Part shown: positions 8,571 to 17,358 of the stretch, in pieces
How positions within the stretch are numbered: position 1 is the stretch's first letter
How the letters are laid out: each line of letters starts with the position of its first letter
Assembly: GCA_944389865.1 (NCBI GenBank)
Contig: CALXNX010000014.1
Coordinates: forward strand, 1-44,761
Length of the DNA stretch: 44,761 bases
Reading direction: 5' to 3'
DNA from: an uncultured Succinivibrionaceae bacterium
Lineage (GTDB): Bacteria > Pseudomonadota > Gammaproteobacteria > Enterobacterales > Succinivibrionaceae
Notes under the pieces: generated by a model
The model's database searches: none
What the model saw: only the letters and a program-made list of their open reading frames with translations
What the model was told of the DNA's origin: nothing
Program-made: the position numbers and the translations under genes

Positions 8571-11129
8571 TTACTTTTCAGACTTAATCTCGCAGCTCTT
8601 CAGGTTCCAAATGTGATGCGCGTAATCTTCAATAGCGCGGTCTGAGCTGAACTTGCCCATGGAGGCCGAGTTGATCATCGCAGCCTTTGCCCAGCGGGCC
8701 TTGTTCTGATACATCTGCTCAACGCGCTGATGGGCCGCGCAGTAGCTCTCGAAGTCAGCGAGGACTAAGAACGGATCACCGCCTTCTAATAAGGAGCGCT
8801 TAATGGATGACAGCGCACCCGGCTCGCCCGGAGTGAAGTAATCGCTGTCAAACCAATCCAGCACGGCCTTTAAGTCGCTGTTGGAGTTGTAGTAGTTCCA
8901 CGGGTTGTAGCCCTTGGCCTTGAGCTCCTGCACTTCAGCCACGGACAGACCGAAGATGAAGTTGTTCTCAATGCCGGCCTCAGCCACGATCTCAATATTC
9001 GCGCCGTCCATGGTGCCTAAGGTTAAGGCGCCGTTAATGGAGAACTTCATATTGGAGGTGCCGGAAGCCTCGTAGCCTGCCGTTGAGATCTGCTCAGACA
9101 CATCGGCAGCCGGAATGATCTTCTCAGCCAGGCTGACGCGGTAGTTAGGCAGGAACACCACCTTGAGCTGATTGTGGATGCGATGATCGTTATTGATGCG
9201 CTCAGCCACTGCATTGATGGCGTAAATGATGTCCTTGGCCAGCGTGTAGGCCGGAGCCGCCTTGGCGCCGAAGATAAACACCTGCGGCACGATCTTTAAG
9301 GACGGATCAGACAGCAGCCTGCGGTAGAGGTGCATGATGTACAGCAGGTTCAGATGCTGACGCTTGTACTCGTGCAGACGCTTGACCTGTACGTCGAAGA
9401 TGGCGTCAGGGCTTACTTCCACCTGGCATAAGCGCTTGATCTCGGCTGCCAGCTGCTCCTTATTGCGCCGCTTGATGGCCATGAAGCGCTCCTGATACTT
9501 CGGATCATCAGCTAAAGGACGCAGGGCGGCGCAGGCCTCCAGGTGCAGCGGCCAGTCGCGGCCTGCCACTTCGTCATACAGTTTGGCCAGCTCAGGGTTG
9601 CAGGCCAGCAGCCAGCGGCGCGGCGTTACGCCGTTGGTAACGTTGCAGAACTTGGTCGGCCACAGGGCGTCGAACTCAGGGAATAAGTCTTCCTTGACGA
9701 GCTTGGAGTGGATCTCAGCCACGCCGTTTACATGATGAGAAGCGATCACGCACAAATTAGCCATGCGCACCTTCTTGACCATGCCCTCTTCAATGATGGA
9801 GAGCTTGGACTTCTTCTCATTGTCGCCCGGCCACTTCTCTTCAACCATGCCGTTTAAGAAGCGGTAGTTGATCTCGTAGATGATCTCCAAGTGACGCGGC
9901 AGCAGCTTTTCAAATAAGTACACCGGCCACTTCTCTAAAGCCTCGGGCAGCAGAGTGTGGTTGGTATAGGCAAAGACCTGAGTAACGATGTTCCAGGCGT
10001 GATCCCAGGACAGGCCTTCCTCATCGACCAGCAGACGCATGAGCTCAGGGATAGCAATTGCCGGATGCGTATCGTTCAGCTGAATGGCGATCTTAGCGGC
10101 AAACTCGCTGTAGTCGTGATGATGCGCACGGTTATAGCGGCGCAGAATGTCGCGCAGCGAGCAGGCGCAGAAGAAGTACTGCTGAGTAAGGCGCAGCATC
10201 TTGCCTGCCTCGGTGGAATCATTAGGGTACAGCACCTTGGAGATAGCTTCAGCAGCCGACTTTTCTTCCTGCGCATCGACGTAGCCGCCGGCGTTGAACA
10301 CGTCCCAGTTGAATGACTCCGTAGCGCGGCTTTCCCACAGACGCAGAATGGTCACTGAGGCTGCTCTAAAGCCCACCACCGGAATATCCCAAGGCACGCC
10401 CTTGATCACATGGGCCGGGTGCCATACCTTGCGGATGGAGTCATCGGGACCATGCTGCGTTTCAACATAGCCGCCGATAGGAATATTCTGCACGGATTCC
10501 GGACGGCACACTTCCCACGGGCAGCCGTATTCACGCCAGCTGTCCGGACGCTCCACCTGACGGCCGCCGCGGATTTCCTGCCGGAACAGACCATTTTCAT
10601 AGTGGATGCCGTAGCCTACCGACGGATAGTCCAGGGTGGCTAAGGAATCGATATAGCAGGCAGCCAAACGGCCTAAGCCGCCGTTGCCTAAAGCCATATC
10701 CGGCTCTTCATCGCAGACTTCATTGAAATCAACGCCCAGCTCAGTTAAAGCCTGGCGGGCGGTCTGGTAAATCTCTAAATTGCAGAGGTTGTTGACCGTA
10801 AGGCGGCCCATTAAAAACTCAGCGGATAAGTAATTGATAGCCCGGGTATCCTTCTGGGCGTGAGTAAACTGGGTCTGGGTCAGACGCTCAAAAATTAATT
10901 CGTTGACTGCAGCGACCACGGCCTGCCACCAGGCTAATTTGCTGGCTTTGAGCTCAGAGGTGCCGATGGTGCAGCGCAGATGATGGACGATGCTGTCCTT
11001 TAAGGCGGCAACACTCGGATGCCACCACTGTTCAGTCACAGTACCGCTGACGGCGGCGGCAGTCTTCGTAACATGATTATCTTTTGCCGCAGTCTTCTTC
11101 ACGGTTTTGCTTTGATGCTTAACGGCCAT
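8571..11129 (-). CDS. glgP: Glycogen/maltodextrin phosphorylase
   Basis: Releases glucose-1-phosphate from the non-reducing ends of alpha-1,4-glucans using pyridoxal phosphate. The 852-aa product aligns with GT35 phosphorylases throughout. The PLP-lysine motif is EASGTSNMK followed by FSINGALTLGTMDGANIEI near the C-terminal third, and GNGGLGRLAACY marks the N-terminal half. It is about 35 residues longer than E. coli GlgP because of a Lys/Thr/Ala-rich, probably flexible N-terminal stretch (residues 1-35). A GGGAGG ribosome site lies 6 nt before the ATG. No other glycogen gene (glgA, B, C, X) is in the window, so it is a single-gene unit closed by the hairpin at 8499-8534. Glycogen versus maltodextrin preference cannot be told from sequence. 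Confidence 0.94.
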   Translation of the reverse strand: MAVKHQSKTVKKTAAKDNHVTKTAAAVSGTVTEQWWHPSVAALKDSIVHHLRCTIGTSELKASKLAWWQAVVAAVNELIFERLTQTQFTHAQKDTRAINYLSAEFLMGRLTVNNLCNLEIYQTARQALTELGVDFNEVCDEEPDMALGNGGLGRLAACYIDSLATLDYPSVGYGIHYENGLFRQEIRGGRQVERPDSWREYGCPWEVCRPESVQNIPIGGYVETQHGPDDSIRKVWHPAHVIKGVPWDIPVVGFRAASVTILRLWESRATESFNWDVFNAGGYVDAQEEKSAAEAISKVLYPNDSTEAGKMLRLTQQYFFCACSLRDILRRYNRAHHHDYSEFAAKIAIQLNDTHPAIAIPELMRLLVDEEGLSWDHAWNIVTQVFAYTNHTLLPEALEKWPVYLFEKLLPRHLEIIYEINYRFLNGMVEEKWPGDNEKKSKLSIIEEGMVKKVRMANLCVIASHHVNGVAEIHSKLVKEDLFPEFDALWPTKFCNVTNGVTPRRWLLACNPELAKLYDEVAGRDWPLHLEACAALRPLADDPKYQERFMAIKRRNKEQLAAEIKRLCQVEVSPDAIFDVQVKRLHEYKRQHLNLLYIMHLYRRLLSDPSLKIVPQVFIFGAKAAPAYTLAKDIIYAINAVAERINNDHRIHNQLKVVFLPNYRVSLAEKIIPAADVSEQISTAGYEASGTSNMKFSINGALTLGTMDGANIEIVAEAGIENNFIFGLSVAEVQELKAKGYNPWNYYNSNSDLKAVLDWFDSDYFTPGEPGALSSIKRSLLEGGDPFLVLADFESYCAAHQRVEQMYQNKARWAKAAMINSASMGKFSSDRAIEDYAHHIWNLKSCEIKSEK

Positions 11130-11314
11130 TAATTCCTCCCAAGGTTGGCAGCTTCAGCGCAGGGCTGGAAAGCAGTTGATTATTTAGGCCTGTAATTAAA
11201 CATGAGTATAATTATTAGATTGCATCAAAATTACTACTCACAAAATCGTCCTTATTATACACCAAAAAAGCGGGGGTTTTGCGGGTCCAAAAGTGCGGGG
11301 AAAATGCTTATTTA

Positions 11315-11330
11315 TGCACTTTGCAGTGCA
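11315..11330. repeat. 16-bp near-palindrome after flhB (copy 1)
   Basis: TGCACTTTGCAGTGCA has 6-bp self-complementary ends around TTGC and lies 9 nt past the flhB stop. A copy with one base changed (centre TTGC, TGCGCT end) lies 8 nt past the nudF stop at 18402-18417. No T tract follows here, so it is not a clear terminator. Confidence 0.4.
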
Positions 11331-11339
11331 CTGTTTTAA

Positions 11340-12470
11340 TCAAAAACGCAGCTCATCGGGGATGGGCAGATCGGGATCCAGATCACGCGGGCGCTGCTGC
11401 GATTTTCCCTCTTTGTAAGCCTTCATGCCCAGGACCCAGGCCAGCACCTGCGCCACGGCTTTAAACAGCCCGCGGGGGATCTCGTGATCAAGCTCAGTAG
11501 TGTAGTACAGCGAGCGGGCTAGGGGCGGCAGCGGGATCACCGGTACTGCGCACTCGCGGGCGATGTCTTTGATCTTCTCGGCCACTTCATCTACGCCCTT
11601 GGCCACCACCAGGGGGGCAGTCGTACCGTTGGGATCGTAGGATAAGGCCACGGCGTAATGGGTCGGATTGGTGACTACCACGTCGGCAGTCGGCACCTTG
11701 GCCATCATGCGGCGGGCGGCCATTTGATACTGCATCTTGCGGATGCGGCCTTTAATTTCCGGATTGCCTTCGATGTCCTTGTATTCATCCTTGACTTCCT
11801 GTTTGGTCATGCGCAGCTGATGCTTGTAATGCCACATCTGAAAGGGCACATCGATGAGCACAATGGGGATCATGGCGCAGACGATGATGAGCATGAAGGT
11901 AAAGAGAAGCCCAATGGCCTGTGAAATCGCCGTCATGGGGTCGATGAAGGATAAATGCACAATCTCGTGAAAGCGTCCTGAAAGCGTAAACCAGCAGAAG
12001 CACCCGATGCAGGCCACCTTAGCGATGCTTTTAATCAGCTCCACGAGGGAGTTCACGCTGAACATGCGTCCAAATCCGGAGATGGGATTTAACTTTGAGA
12101 GCTTGGGGGTCATGGCCTCCTGCGAAAAGTTCATGCCGCCAAGGAAAATCGCTCCAACAAAGGCGCAGACAAAGACCACAGCCACAATGCCGATTAAAGG
12201 TGGTGCAATGAAGCTCAGGCACGCTGCGAAAATGCGCTCCATCTCATCGACGGTAAAGGCCTCATCGCGGGTAATGGAGAAGCCGCGGCGCATCATCTGC
12301 TCCATGCCCCGGCCTAAAAGGGACGAGAAAGCCCATAAGGACAAAACGCCGGAGAGCAGCACCAAAAAGGTAGCAGCCTCGCGCGAGCGGGGAATTTGAC
12401 CGCGTCGGCGCGCGTCGGACAGACGTTTGCCGGTCGGCTGTTCTGTTTTTTCCTGATCGCTGTCCGCCAT
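11340..12470 (-). CDS. flhB: Flagellar type III export switch protein FlhB
   Basis: Inner-membrane component of the flagellar export gate. Self-cleavage in its cytoplasmic domain switches export from rod/hook to filament substrates. The 376-aa product (E. coli FlhB 382) has about four membrane segments between residues 30 and 210 and a C-terminal cytoplasmic domain with the autocleavage motif NPTH at 268-271. The N-terminus carries the family stretch EKTEQPTGKRLSDARRRGQ. The ATG at 12470 is preceded by GAGG at 5-nt spacing; an in-frame GTG at 12476 is less likely. It is unusual that no other flagellar export gene is next to it: it lies between parE, 91 bp upstream on the same strand, and glgP. 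NPTH is intact, so it looks functional. Confidence 0.93.
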   Translation of the reverse strand: MADSDQEKTEQPTGKRLSDARRRGQIPRSREAATFLVLLSGVLSLWAFSSLLGRGMEQMMRRGFSITRDEAFTVDEMERIFAACLSFIAPPLIGIVAVVFVCAFVGAIFLGGMNFSQEAMTPKLSKLNPISGFGRMFSVNSLVELIKSIAKVACIGCFCWFTLSGRFHEIVHLSFIDPMTAISQAIGLLFTFMLIIVCAMIPIVLIDVPFQMWHYKHQLRMTKQEVKDEYKDIEGNPEIKGRIRKMQYQMAARRMMAKVPTADVVVTNPTHYAVALSYDPNGTTAPLVVAKGVDEVAEKIKDIARECAVPVIPLPPLARSLYYTTELDHEIPRGLFKAVAQVLAWVLGMKAYKEGKSQQRPRDLDPDLPIPDELRF

Positions 12471-12561
12471 CGGCACCTCGCAACTTTACTCTAAAACATT
12501 TTACACCTTAAGCTTAAGGATGCCGTCAGTGCAGCGCATAAGTCCGGCGGCCGGCTGTTTT

Positions 12562-14469
12562 CTAATCTAAAAGTTCGGCCTTATCGCCGTTTTTCTCCAG
12601 CCACTGCCTGCGATCGGCCGCCCGCTTTTTGGACAGGAGCATGTCTAAAAGCGCCATGGACTCGTCCTCATGTTCGGCCGTCAGGGTCAGCTGCATTAAA
12701 CGGCGGGAACTGGGGTCAAGCGTAGTCTCACGCAGCTGCGCGGGGTTCATTTCACCCAGGCCCTTAAAGCGCTGGATCTTAATATTCTCGCTCTTAAAGC
12801 CCTTGCGCTTGAACTGCTTAATTTTAACGGCCAGCTCCTCGTCATCTAAGGCATATTCCTTAACCTTGCCGCAGTCCAGACGGTACAGCGGCGGGCAGGC
12901 CACATACACGTGTCCTGCGCGCACCAGATCAGGAAAGTGCTTGACAAAAAGCGCACACAGCAGAGTGCCGATATGCAGACCATCCGAGTCGGCATCGGCT
13001 AAGATGCAGATCTTGCCGTAGCGCAGGGTGGAGAGATCGGCGTTATCCGGAGTCAGGCCCATGGCCACCGAGATGTCATTAATCTCCTGCGAGTTCAAAG
13101 CCGCGGCAGCGCTGACCTCCCAGGTATTTAAGATCTTGCCGCGCAGCGGCAGGATAGCCTGGAATGAGGCATCGCGGGCCTGGCGGGCGCTGCCGCCTGC
13201 CGAATCGCCCTCCACGATAAAGAGCTCGCCGCGCGCCGGATCGGTGCTGGTGCAGTCCACCAATTTACCCGGCAGCTGCGGACCGCGGACCGTCTTTTTG
13301 CGCTCCACCACCTTGGCGGCAGCCTCGCGGCCCTTAGCCGCGGCGATCACGAAAGCGGCCAGCTTTTTGCCCTGCTCGGCATCAGCATTTAAAAAGAGCG
13401 CAAAGCGATCTTTGACAATGCCCTCCACCAAGGAAGCGCATTGGCGCGAGGACAGTTTTTCCTTGGTTTGACCGGCAAACTGCGGATCACGGATCTTAAC
13501 GGCCAAAACAAAAGAACACGCGGCCCAGATGTCATCAGCAGTGAGCTTTAAATTGCGCGGCAGCAGGCTGTGCAGCTCGCAGAACTCGCGCATGGCGATG
13601 ATCAGGCCCTGGCGAAAACCGTTGACATGAGTGCCGCCTTCGGGCGTGGGAATTAAATTGACGTAGCTCTCGCGAAAAGGCTCGCCGGCCCCGTCCAGCT
13701 GCCACTGCACTGCCCAGGCAATTTCACTGTCCTGCTCCTTGACCGTGCCGGCAAAAGGCTCAGGCGGACAGAGCTCGCCGCCGCTTAAATTCTGCTTTAA
13801 GTATTCGTCCAGCCTGCCGGCAAAGCACCACTCCTCGGTGGTATTGGCTTCCTCGTTGATGAAGACCACCTTAAGGCCGGGGCATAGAATGGCCTTGGCC
13901 TTGAGCAGATGATGGAGCTGGCGCACTGAGAATTTGGCACTGTCAAAATACTGCGGATCCGGCCAGAAACGCACCGTCGAGCCGTGGGCATTTTTAGCGC
14001 AGCTGCCGACCGCGGTCAGTTCCTGCACCTTTTCGCCGTGCTCGTAGGCAATGCTGTACTCCTGCCCGCCGCGGCGCACATGCGCCTCCAGGCGCAAAGA
14101 CAGAGCGTTCACCACGCTCACGCCCACGCCGTGCAGACCGCCGGAAAAGCCGTAGCTGTCGGAATTGAATTTGCCGCCGGCGTGCAGCCGCCCGAAAATC
14201 AGCTCAATGGCCGGGACTTTTTCGGTAGGATGCAGATCTACCGGCATGCCGCGTCCGTCATCCTGCACCGAGAGCGAATTATCCGCGTACAGGGTCACCA
14301 CAATGCATTTGCAGAAGCCCGCTAAAGCCTCGTCCACCGCATTATCGATGACTTCCATCGCCAGATGATTGGGATTTTGGGTGTCGGTATACATGCCCGG
14401 GCGGCGGCGCACCGGCTCTAAGCCCTGCAGCACCTCAATAGATGATCCGTCGTAGATTAGTCCTGCCAT
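12562..14469 (-). CDS. parE: DNA topoisomerase IV subunit B
   Basis: ATPase subunit of topoisomerase IV, which separates linked daughter chromosomes together with ParC. The 635-aa protein (E. coli ParE 630) shows the GHKL ATP-binding motifs near the N-terminus (DDGRGMPVD; GGLHGVGVSVVNAL), the transducer with PEGGTHVNGF, and the TOPRIM motif VEGDSAGGSARQARD. The end of the protein has the typical RFKGLGEMNP signature. The length and the short C-terminal domain favour ParE over GyrB, which is about 800 aa. It is 42 bp downstream of qseC on the same strand. In E. coli parE, yqiA, cpdA and nudF also lie together, which supports the assignment. Confidence 0.95.
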   Translation of the reverse strand: MAGLIYDGSSIEVLQGLEPVRRRPGMYTDTQNPNHLAMEVIDNAVDEALAGFCKCIVVTLYADNSLSVQDDGRGMPVDLHPTEKVPAIELIFGRLHAGGKFNSDSYGFSGGLHGVGVSVVNALSLRLEAHVRRGGQEYSIAYEHGEKVQELTAVGSCAKNAHGSTVRFWPDPQYFDSAKFSVRQLHHLLKAKAILCPGLKVVFINEEANTTEEWCFAGRLDEYLKQNLSGGELCPPEPFAGTVKEQDSEIAWAVQWQLDGAGEPFRESYVNLIPTPEGGTHVNGFRQGLIIAMREFCELHSLLPRNLKLTADDIWAACSFVLAVKIRDPQFAGQTKEKLSSRQCASLVEGIVKDRFALFLNADAEQGKKLAAFVIAAAKGREAAAKVVERKKTVRGPQLPGKLVDCTSTDPARGELFIVEGDSAGGSARQARDASFQAILPLRGKILNTWEVSAAAALNSQEINDISVAMGLTPDNADLSTLRYGKICILADADSDGLHIGTLLCALFVKHFPDLVRAGHVYVACPPLYRLDCGKVKEYALDDEELAVKIKQFKRKGFKSENIKIQRFKGLGEMNPAQLRETTLDPSSRRLMQLTLTAEHEDESMALLDMLLSKKRAADRRQWLEKNGDKAELLD

Positions 14470-14511
14470 TTACGCTCTTTTTCTTTATCTTAAGTCAGTT
14501 TTCGCTGAGGA

Positions 14512-16008
14512 TTAATATTCAGAGGTATCAGCAGATTTTAGCACATCGAGAGAAAGGCTCGCCCGCAGTCCGCCTTCAGGGCGGTTCTCCAGCTTAAGCT
14601 CCCCGTGCAGCTTGGCGGCTGCGGCTTGGGCAATGGCCAGCCCAAGCCCGGTGCCCGGCACCGCCTCGGTATCGCCCTTGGCGCGGAAGAAAGGCTCAAA
14701 CACAGAGGTCAAAGCCTCAGGCGCAATGCCCGGTCCGCTGTCCGCCGCGCCTAAAATCAGTTTGCCGTCAGCTGCGCTGCGGGCAAAGAGATCGACCTGC
14801 CCATCCTCGGGGGTATATTTAACCGCGTTAGAGCACAAATTATAGAGCACGGTCTTAAGCTCGGTGCGCGGCAGCGTCACCTCAAGGCGCTGCATTTCCG
14901 GCGGAACATCGAGGCCGAAATCCAGGTTTTTGGCGTCAGCTAAAGGCCCCAGCTCCTCGAGGATTTCAATCAGCAAATCATAGAGCTTAAAGCGCACCGG
15001 CTGCAGGACGGTTTGATTCTGCAGCCTTGCCAGCTGCAGCAGCGCGTTCATCAATTCTTTTTCGCGCACAATCCCCTGCTGCAGCTGCTTGACCTTAGCC
15101 GTCAGTTCCGGGCTTAAAGGCAGACTTAATAAGTTTTCCGCCTGCAGTGACAGCGCAGCAAGCGGCGTGCGCATCTCATGCGCGGCATCGGCAATAAAGC
15201 GCTCCTTCTGGCGGACGCTCTGGGCAATGCGCGCGAGCATGCCGTTTAAGGCATCTACAAAAGCATGCAGCTCCTGCGGCACGGTTTTATCTGCAAAATC
15301 AAGCGGGCTTAAATCATGCTCGGAGCGTTCAGAAATCACCTTAGCCACCCGATTGACCGCGGCAAAGACCGCGTTGACGGCAAGAACTGCCAGAAGGATG
15401 TAGAGCAGCGACAGCCCGGCAAATTCAATGACGGAAAGCTGCAGGGCCTCTGCACCGATGCGCTCAATTGGCGCCAGGGGCCTTGCTACCATAAAGCGCT
15501 GCCCGTCAGGCTTTGTGGCCGCCAAAATACGCACGCGGTTTTTGCCCATCACCACGCTGTAAAGGCCGTCATCGACCCCCAGGGGCACAAAGATGGGATC
15601 GCCGGGGCGGCCGAACAAAGGCGCGATCACAATGTCAAAGCGTGAACTGGACAAATCAGTTAAGGAGGGCACGGTCTGGGCGCTCTGCTGATGTGACTGC
15701 AGCTGCAGCATCTGCTGCCGCCGCCAGCCCGGACCTCGCCCCTGCCCAAAGCCCTGAGCGCGATACAGCCTTTGATGACGATGGCGCGGACCTTCCCAGC
15801 GCTTGGGGATCAGCATGTCGTAATTGATGACCACGGCGGCGATCTGCTGCAGCTCCTCATCAATAAACTGCTGCGCTCCTGAGCGTACCGTGAAAAAGGT
15901 ATAGGCACTGGCCGCCGCGCCGGCAATCAGGCTGATGGCGCTGACTGCCAGCATCAGCTGCAGTCTGAGCGATTTGGGCTTCAGTCTTGAGCCTTGGCGA
16001 CTTTCCAC
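14512..16008 (-). CDS. qseC: Sensor histidine kinase, QseC-like
   Basis: Membrane sensor kinase, 498 aa. A first membrane segment at about residues 15-37 and a second near 205-230 flank a periplasmic sensor with an Arg/Gln/His-rich stretch. The dimerisation and phosphoacceptor motif is AAHEMRTPLAAL, followed by an N box (NLCSNAVKYTP) and G boxes (DSGPGIAPEAL; GTGLGLAIAQ). The start is a GTG at 16008 preceded by GGGGGG, overlapping the response-regulator gene by 28 nt; no ATG gives an intact first membrane segment. The QseC name rests on pairing with an OmpR-type regulator and on location beside parE, as in E. coli. The signal sensed is not evident. Confidence 0.75.
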   Translation of the reverse strand: MESRQGSRLKPKSLRLQLMLAVSAISLIAGAAASAYTFFTVRSGAQQFIDEELQQIAAVVINYDMLIPKRWEGPRHRHQRLYRAQGFGQGRGPGWRRQQMLQLQSHQQSAQTVPSLTDLSSSRFDIVIAPLFGRPGDPIFVPLGVDDGLYSVVMGKNRVRILAATKPDGQRFMVARPLAPIERIGAEALQLSVIEFAGLSLLYILLAVLAVNAVFAAVNRVAKVISERSEHDLSPLDFADKTVPQELHAFVDALNGMLARIAQSVRQKERFIADAAHEMRTPLAALSLQAENLLSLPLSPELTAKVKQLQQGIVREKELMNALLQLARLQNQTVLQPVRFKLYDLLIEILEELGPLADAKNLDFGLDVPPEMQRLEVTLPRTELKTVLYNLCSNAVKYTPEDGQVDLFARSAADGKLILGAADSGPGIAPEALTSVFEPFFRAKGDTEAVPGTGLGLAIAQAAAAKLHGELKLENRPEGGLRASLSLDVLKSADTSEY

Positions 16009-16676
16009 CCGGCCCCCCGGACATTTTTAATCGCTTTGGCCCCGATCTTGCGGCGCAAAGTATAGATGAGATATTCCACCGCATTGCTGTCAATCTCATC
16101 GTCGTAACTGTAGATGCGCTCCTCTAAAGCCTCGCGCGACAGCACTGCGCCCGGGCGCTGCATTAAAGCCTGCAAAAGGGCAAATTCGCGGGAAGTGAGC
16201 TCGGCGGGCGTGACGGAGCCGTCCTCATTTTTGACCTGCACCTCGCGCGTCACCACATCTAAGGTAATAACGCCGTTAGTGAGCGTATTGACTTTGCTGC
16301 CGGCTGCGGTATTGCCGGAGGCGCGGCGCATCACTGCGCGGATGCGGGCCAGCAGCTCGGCAAGTTCAAAGGGCTTTACCATATAGTCATCGGCCCCCTG
16401 ATCCAGACCGCCGACGCGGTCAGTGAGAGCATCGCGCGCGGTGAGAATGATCACCGGAGTGGTAACTTTCCCGCGCCGCCACTCCCGCAGCAGCGTCACT
16501 CCGTCGATACCGGGCAGTCCCAGATCCAGTAAAATGCAGTCGTAGCTCACATCCTGCGGGGCATAGCGCGCAGCATTACCGTCTTTAAACCAATCCACGG
16601 CAAAAGATTTGGCCGTCAGCCCCTCCTGCACGGCCTGTCCGATGTACTTGTCATCTTCCACCAGCAGTATGCGCAT
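15981..16676 (-). CDS. qseB: OmpR-family response regulator, QseB-like
   Basis: DNA-binding partner of the overlapping kinase, 231 aa. The receiver domain (1-120) has the acidic pair at EDD, the phosphoacceptor Asp in LLDLGLPGIDG (residue about 52), Thr in ILTARDA and Lys in MVKPF. A winged-helix domain follows, ending in NVRGAGWKV. It is somewhat longer than E. coli QseB (219 aa). The ATG at 16676 follows AGGAG at 8 nt. The 28-nt overlap with the kinase indicates coupled translation. QseB versus PmrA/TctD cannot be settled by motifs; context near parE, yqiA and cpdA supports QseB. Confidence 0.8.
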   Translation of the reverse strand: MRILLVEDDKYIGQAVQEGLTAKSFAVDWFKDGNAARYAPQDVSYDCILLDLGLPGIDGVTLLREWRRGKVTTPVIILTARDALTDRVGGLDQGADDYMVKPFELAELLARIRAVMRRASGNTAAGSKVNTLTNGVITLDVVTREVQVKNEDGSVTPAELTSREFALLQALMQRPGAVLSREALEERIYSYDDEIDSNAVEYLIYTLRRKIGAKAIKNVRGAGWKVAKAQD

Positions 16677-16749
16677 CTGCAGCTTCTCCTCTAAACCGTT
16701 GGTATTGCCTGCAAGTATAGCGCGTCAGACTTAGGGCTGACTGAGCGGG

Positions 16750-17358
16750 CTAAGCCTGTTTTTTATAAAAGGAGCGCAGAAACTCAAGCGCCGCCGGAAT
16801 ATCGGCGCTGAAATTTTCATAGGCGTGACAGCCGCCCGGAGTAATGGTGACCTGACTGCCCTGATAAAACTTCACCGCACGCTGGTAATCCAGGACTTCA
16901 TCGTCAGTCTGCACAAACACCGCATAACGGTGCGGGCGCAAAGTGCGGTCGATTTCATCCTGGGCCCGCTGCAGATCTGCGAGCATGCCGTCATTTAAGG
17001 TAAATTTCTCCCCGGTATAGGGGTTTTCCTGCGGTCCCTGGGCCAGTGCGGCAAAATAATCGGTCGGATGCACGCAGGGATTGAACAGTGCCGCCGGAAG
17101 ATCGCAGCGCTCGGCCATCAGGCCTGCATAAAAGCCGCCCATGGAGCTGGCAGCAAGGCCAATCGGCTCGCCCGGATGCCGGTGCTGCAGATCGGTAAAA
17201 AAGCCCTGCAGATATTTAAGGGCATGAGCCGGTACATCCGGATAATCCGGGGCATAGAACGCGTCATCAGGACAATAAGCTCTAATATAGCGGCCTAAAG
17301 CCTGACCTTTAATCGATTGACCGCCGGATAAAAAGCCGTGCAGATAGACAAAATGCAT
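16750..17358 (-). CDS. yqiA: YqiA-family esterase
   Basis: A 202-aa alpha/beta hydrolase of the YqiA/UPF0227 family. E. coli YqiA hydrolyses short acyl esters. The nucleophile elbow is ASSMGG with Ser near residue 72; the acid is probably in the QTDDEVLDY segment and the base is the His of GGCHAYENF. YLHGFLSG at the N-terminus is the oxyanion-hole strand. The ATG at 17358 overlaps the cpdA stop (TGATG) and follows AGGAGG, so the pair is translationally coupled, as in E. coli. A TTG three bases upstream in frame is not needed. The physiological substrate of the family is unknown. Confidence 0.88.
   Translation of the reverse strand: MHFVYLHGFLSGGQSIKGQALGRYIRAYCPDDAFYAPDYPDVPAHALKYLQGFFTDLQHRHPGEPIGLAASSMGGFYAGLMAERCDLPAALFNPCVHPTDYFAALAQGPQENPYTGEKFTLNDGMLADLQRAQDEIDRTLRPHRYAVFVQTDDEVLDYQRAVKFYQGSQVTITPGGCHAYENFSADIPAALEFLRSFYKKQA

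Noticed and set aside
11215-11228. FNR-like site before glgP (TTAGA-TTGC-ATCAA)
   Set aside because: Only one half-site is good; the other matches at 2 of 5 positions.
12506-12519. 14-bp palindrome CCTTAAGCTTAAGG before flhB
   Set aside because: Related AAGCTTAAG strings occur after other genes here; no partner, tail or repeat pattern supports a function.
12629-13471. Plus-strand frames of 130 and 147 aa inside parE
   Set aside because: Frame shadows of parE; composition is that of antisense GC-rich codons.
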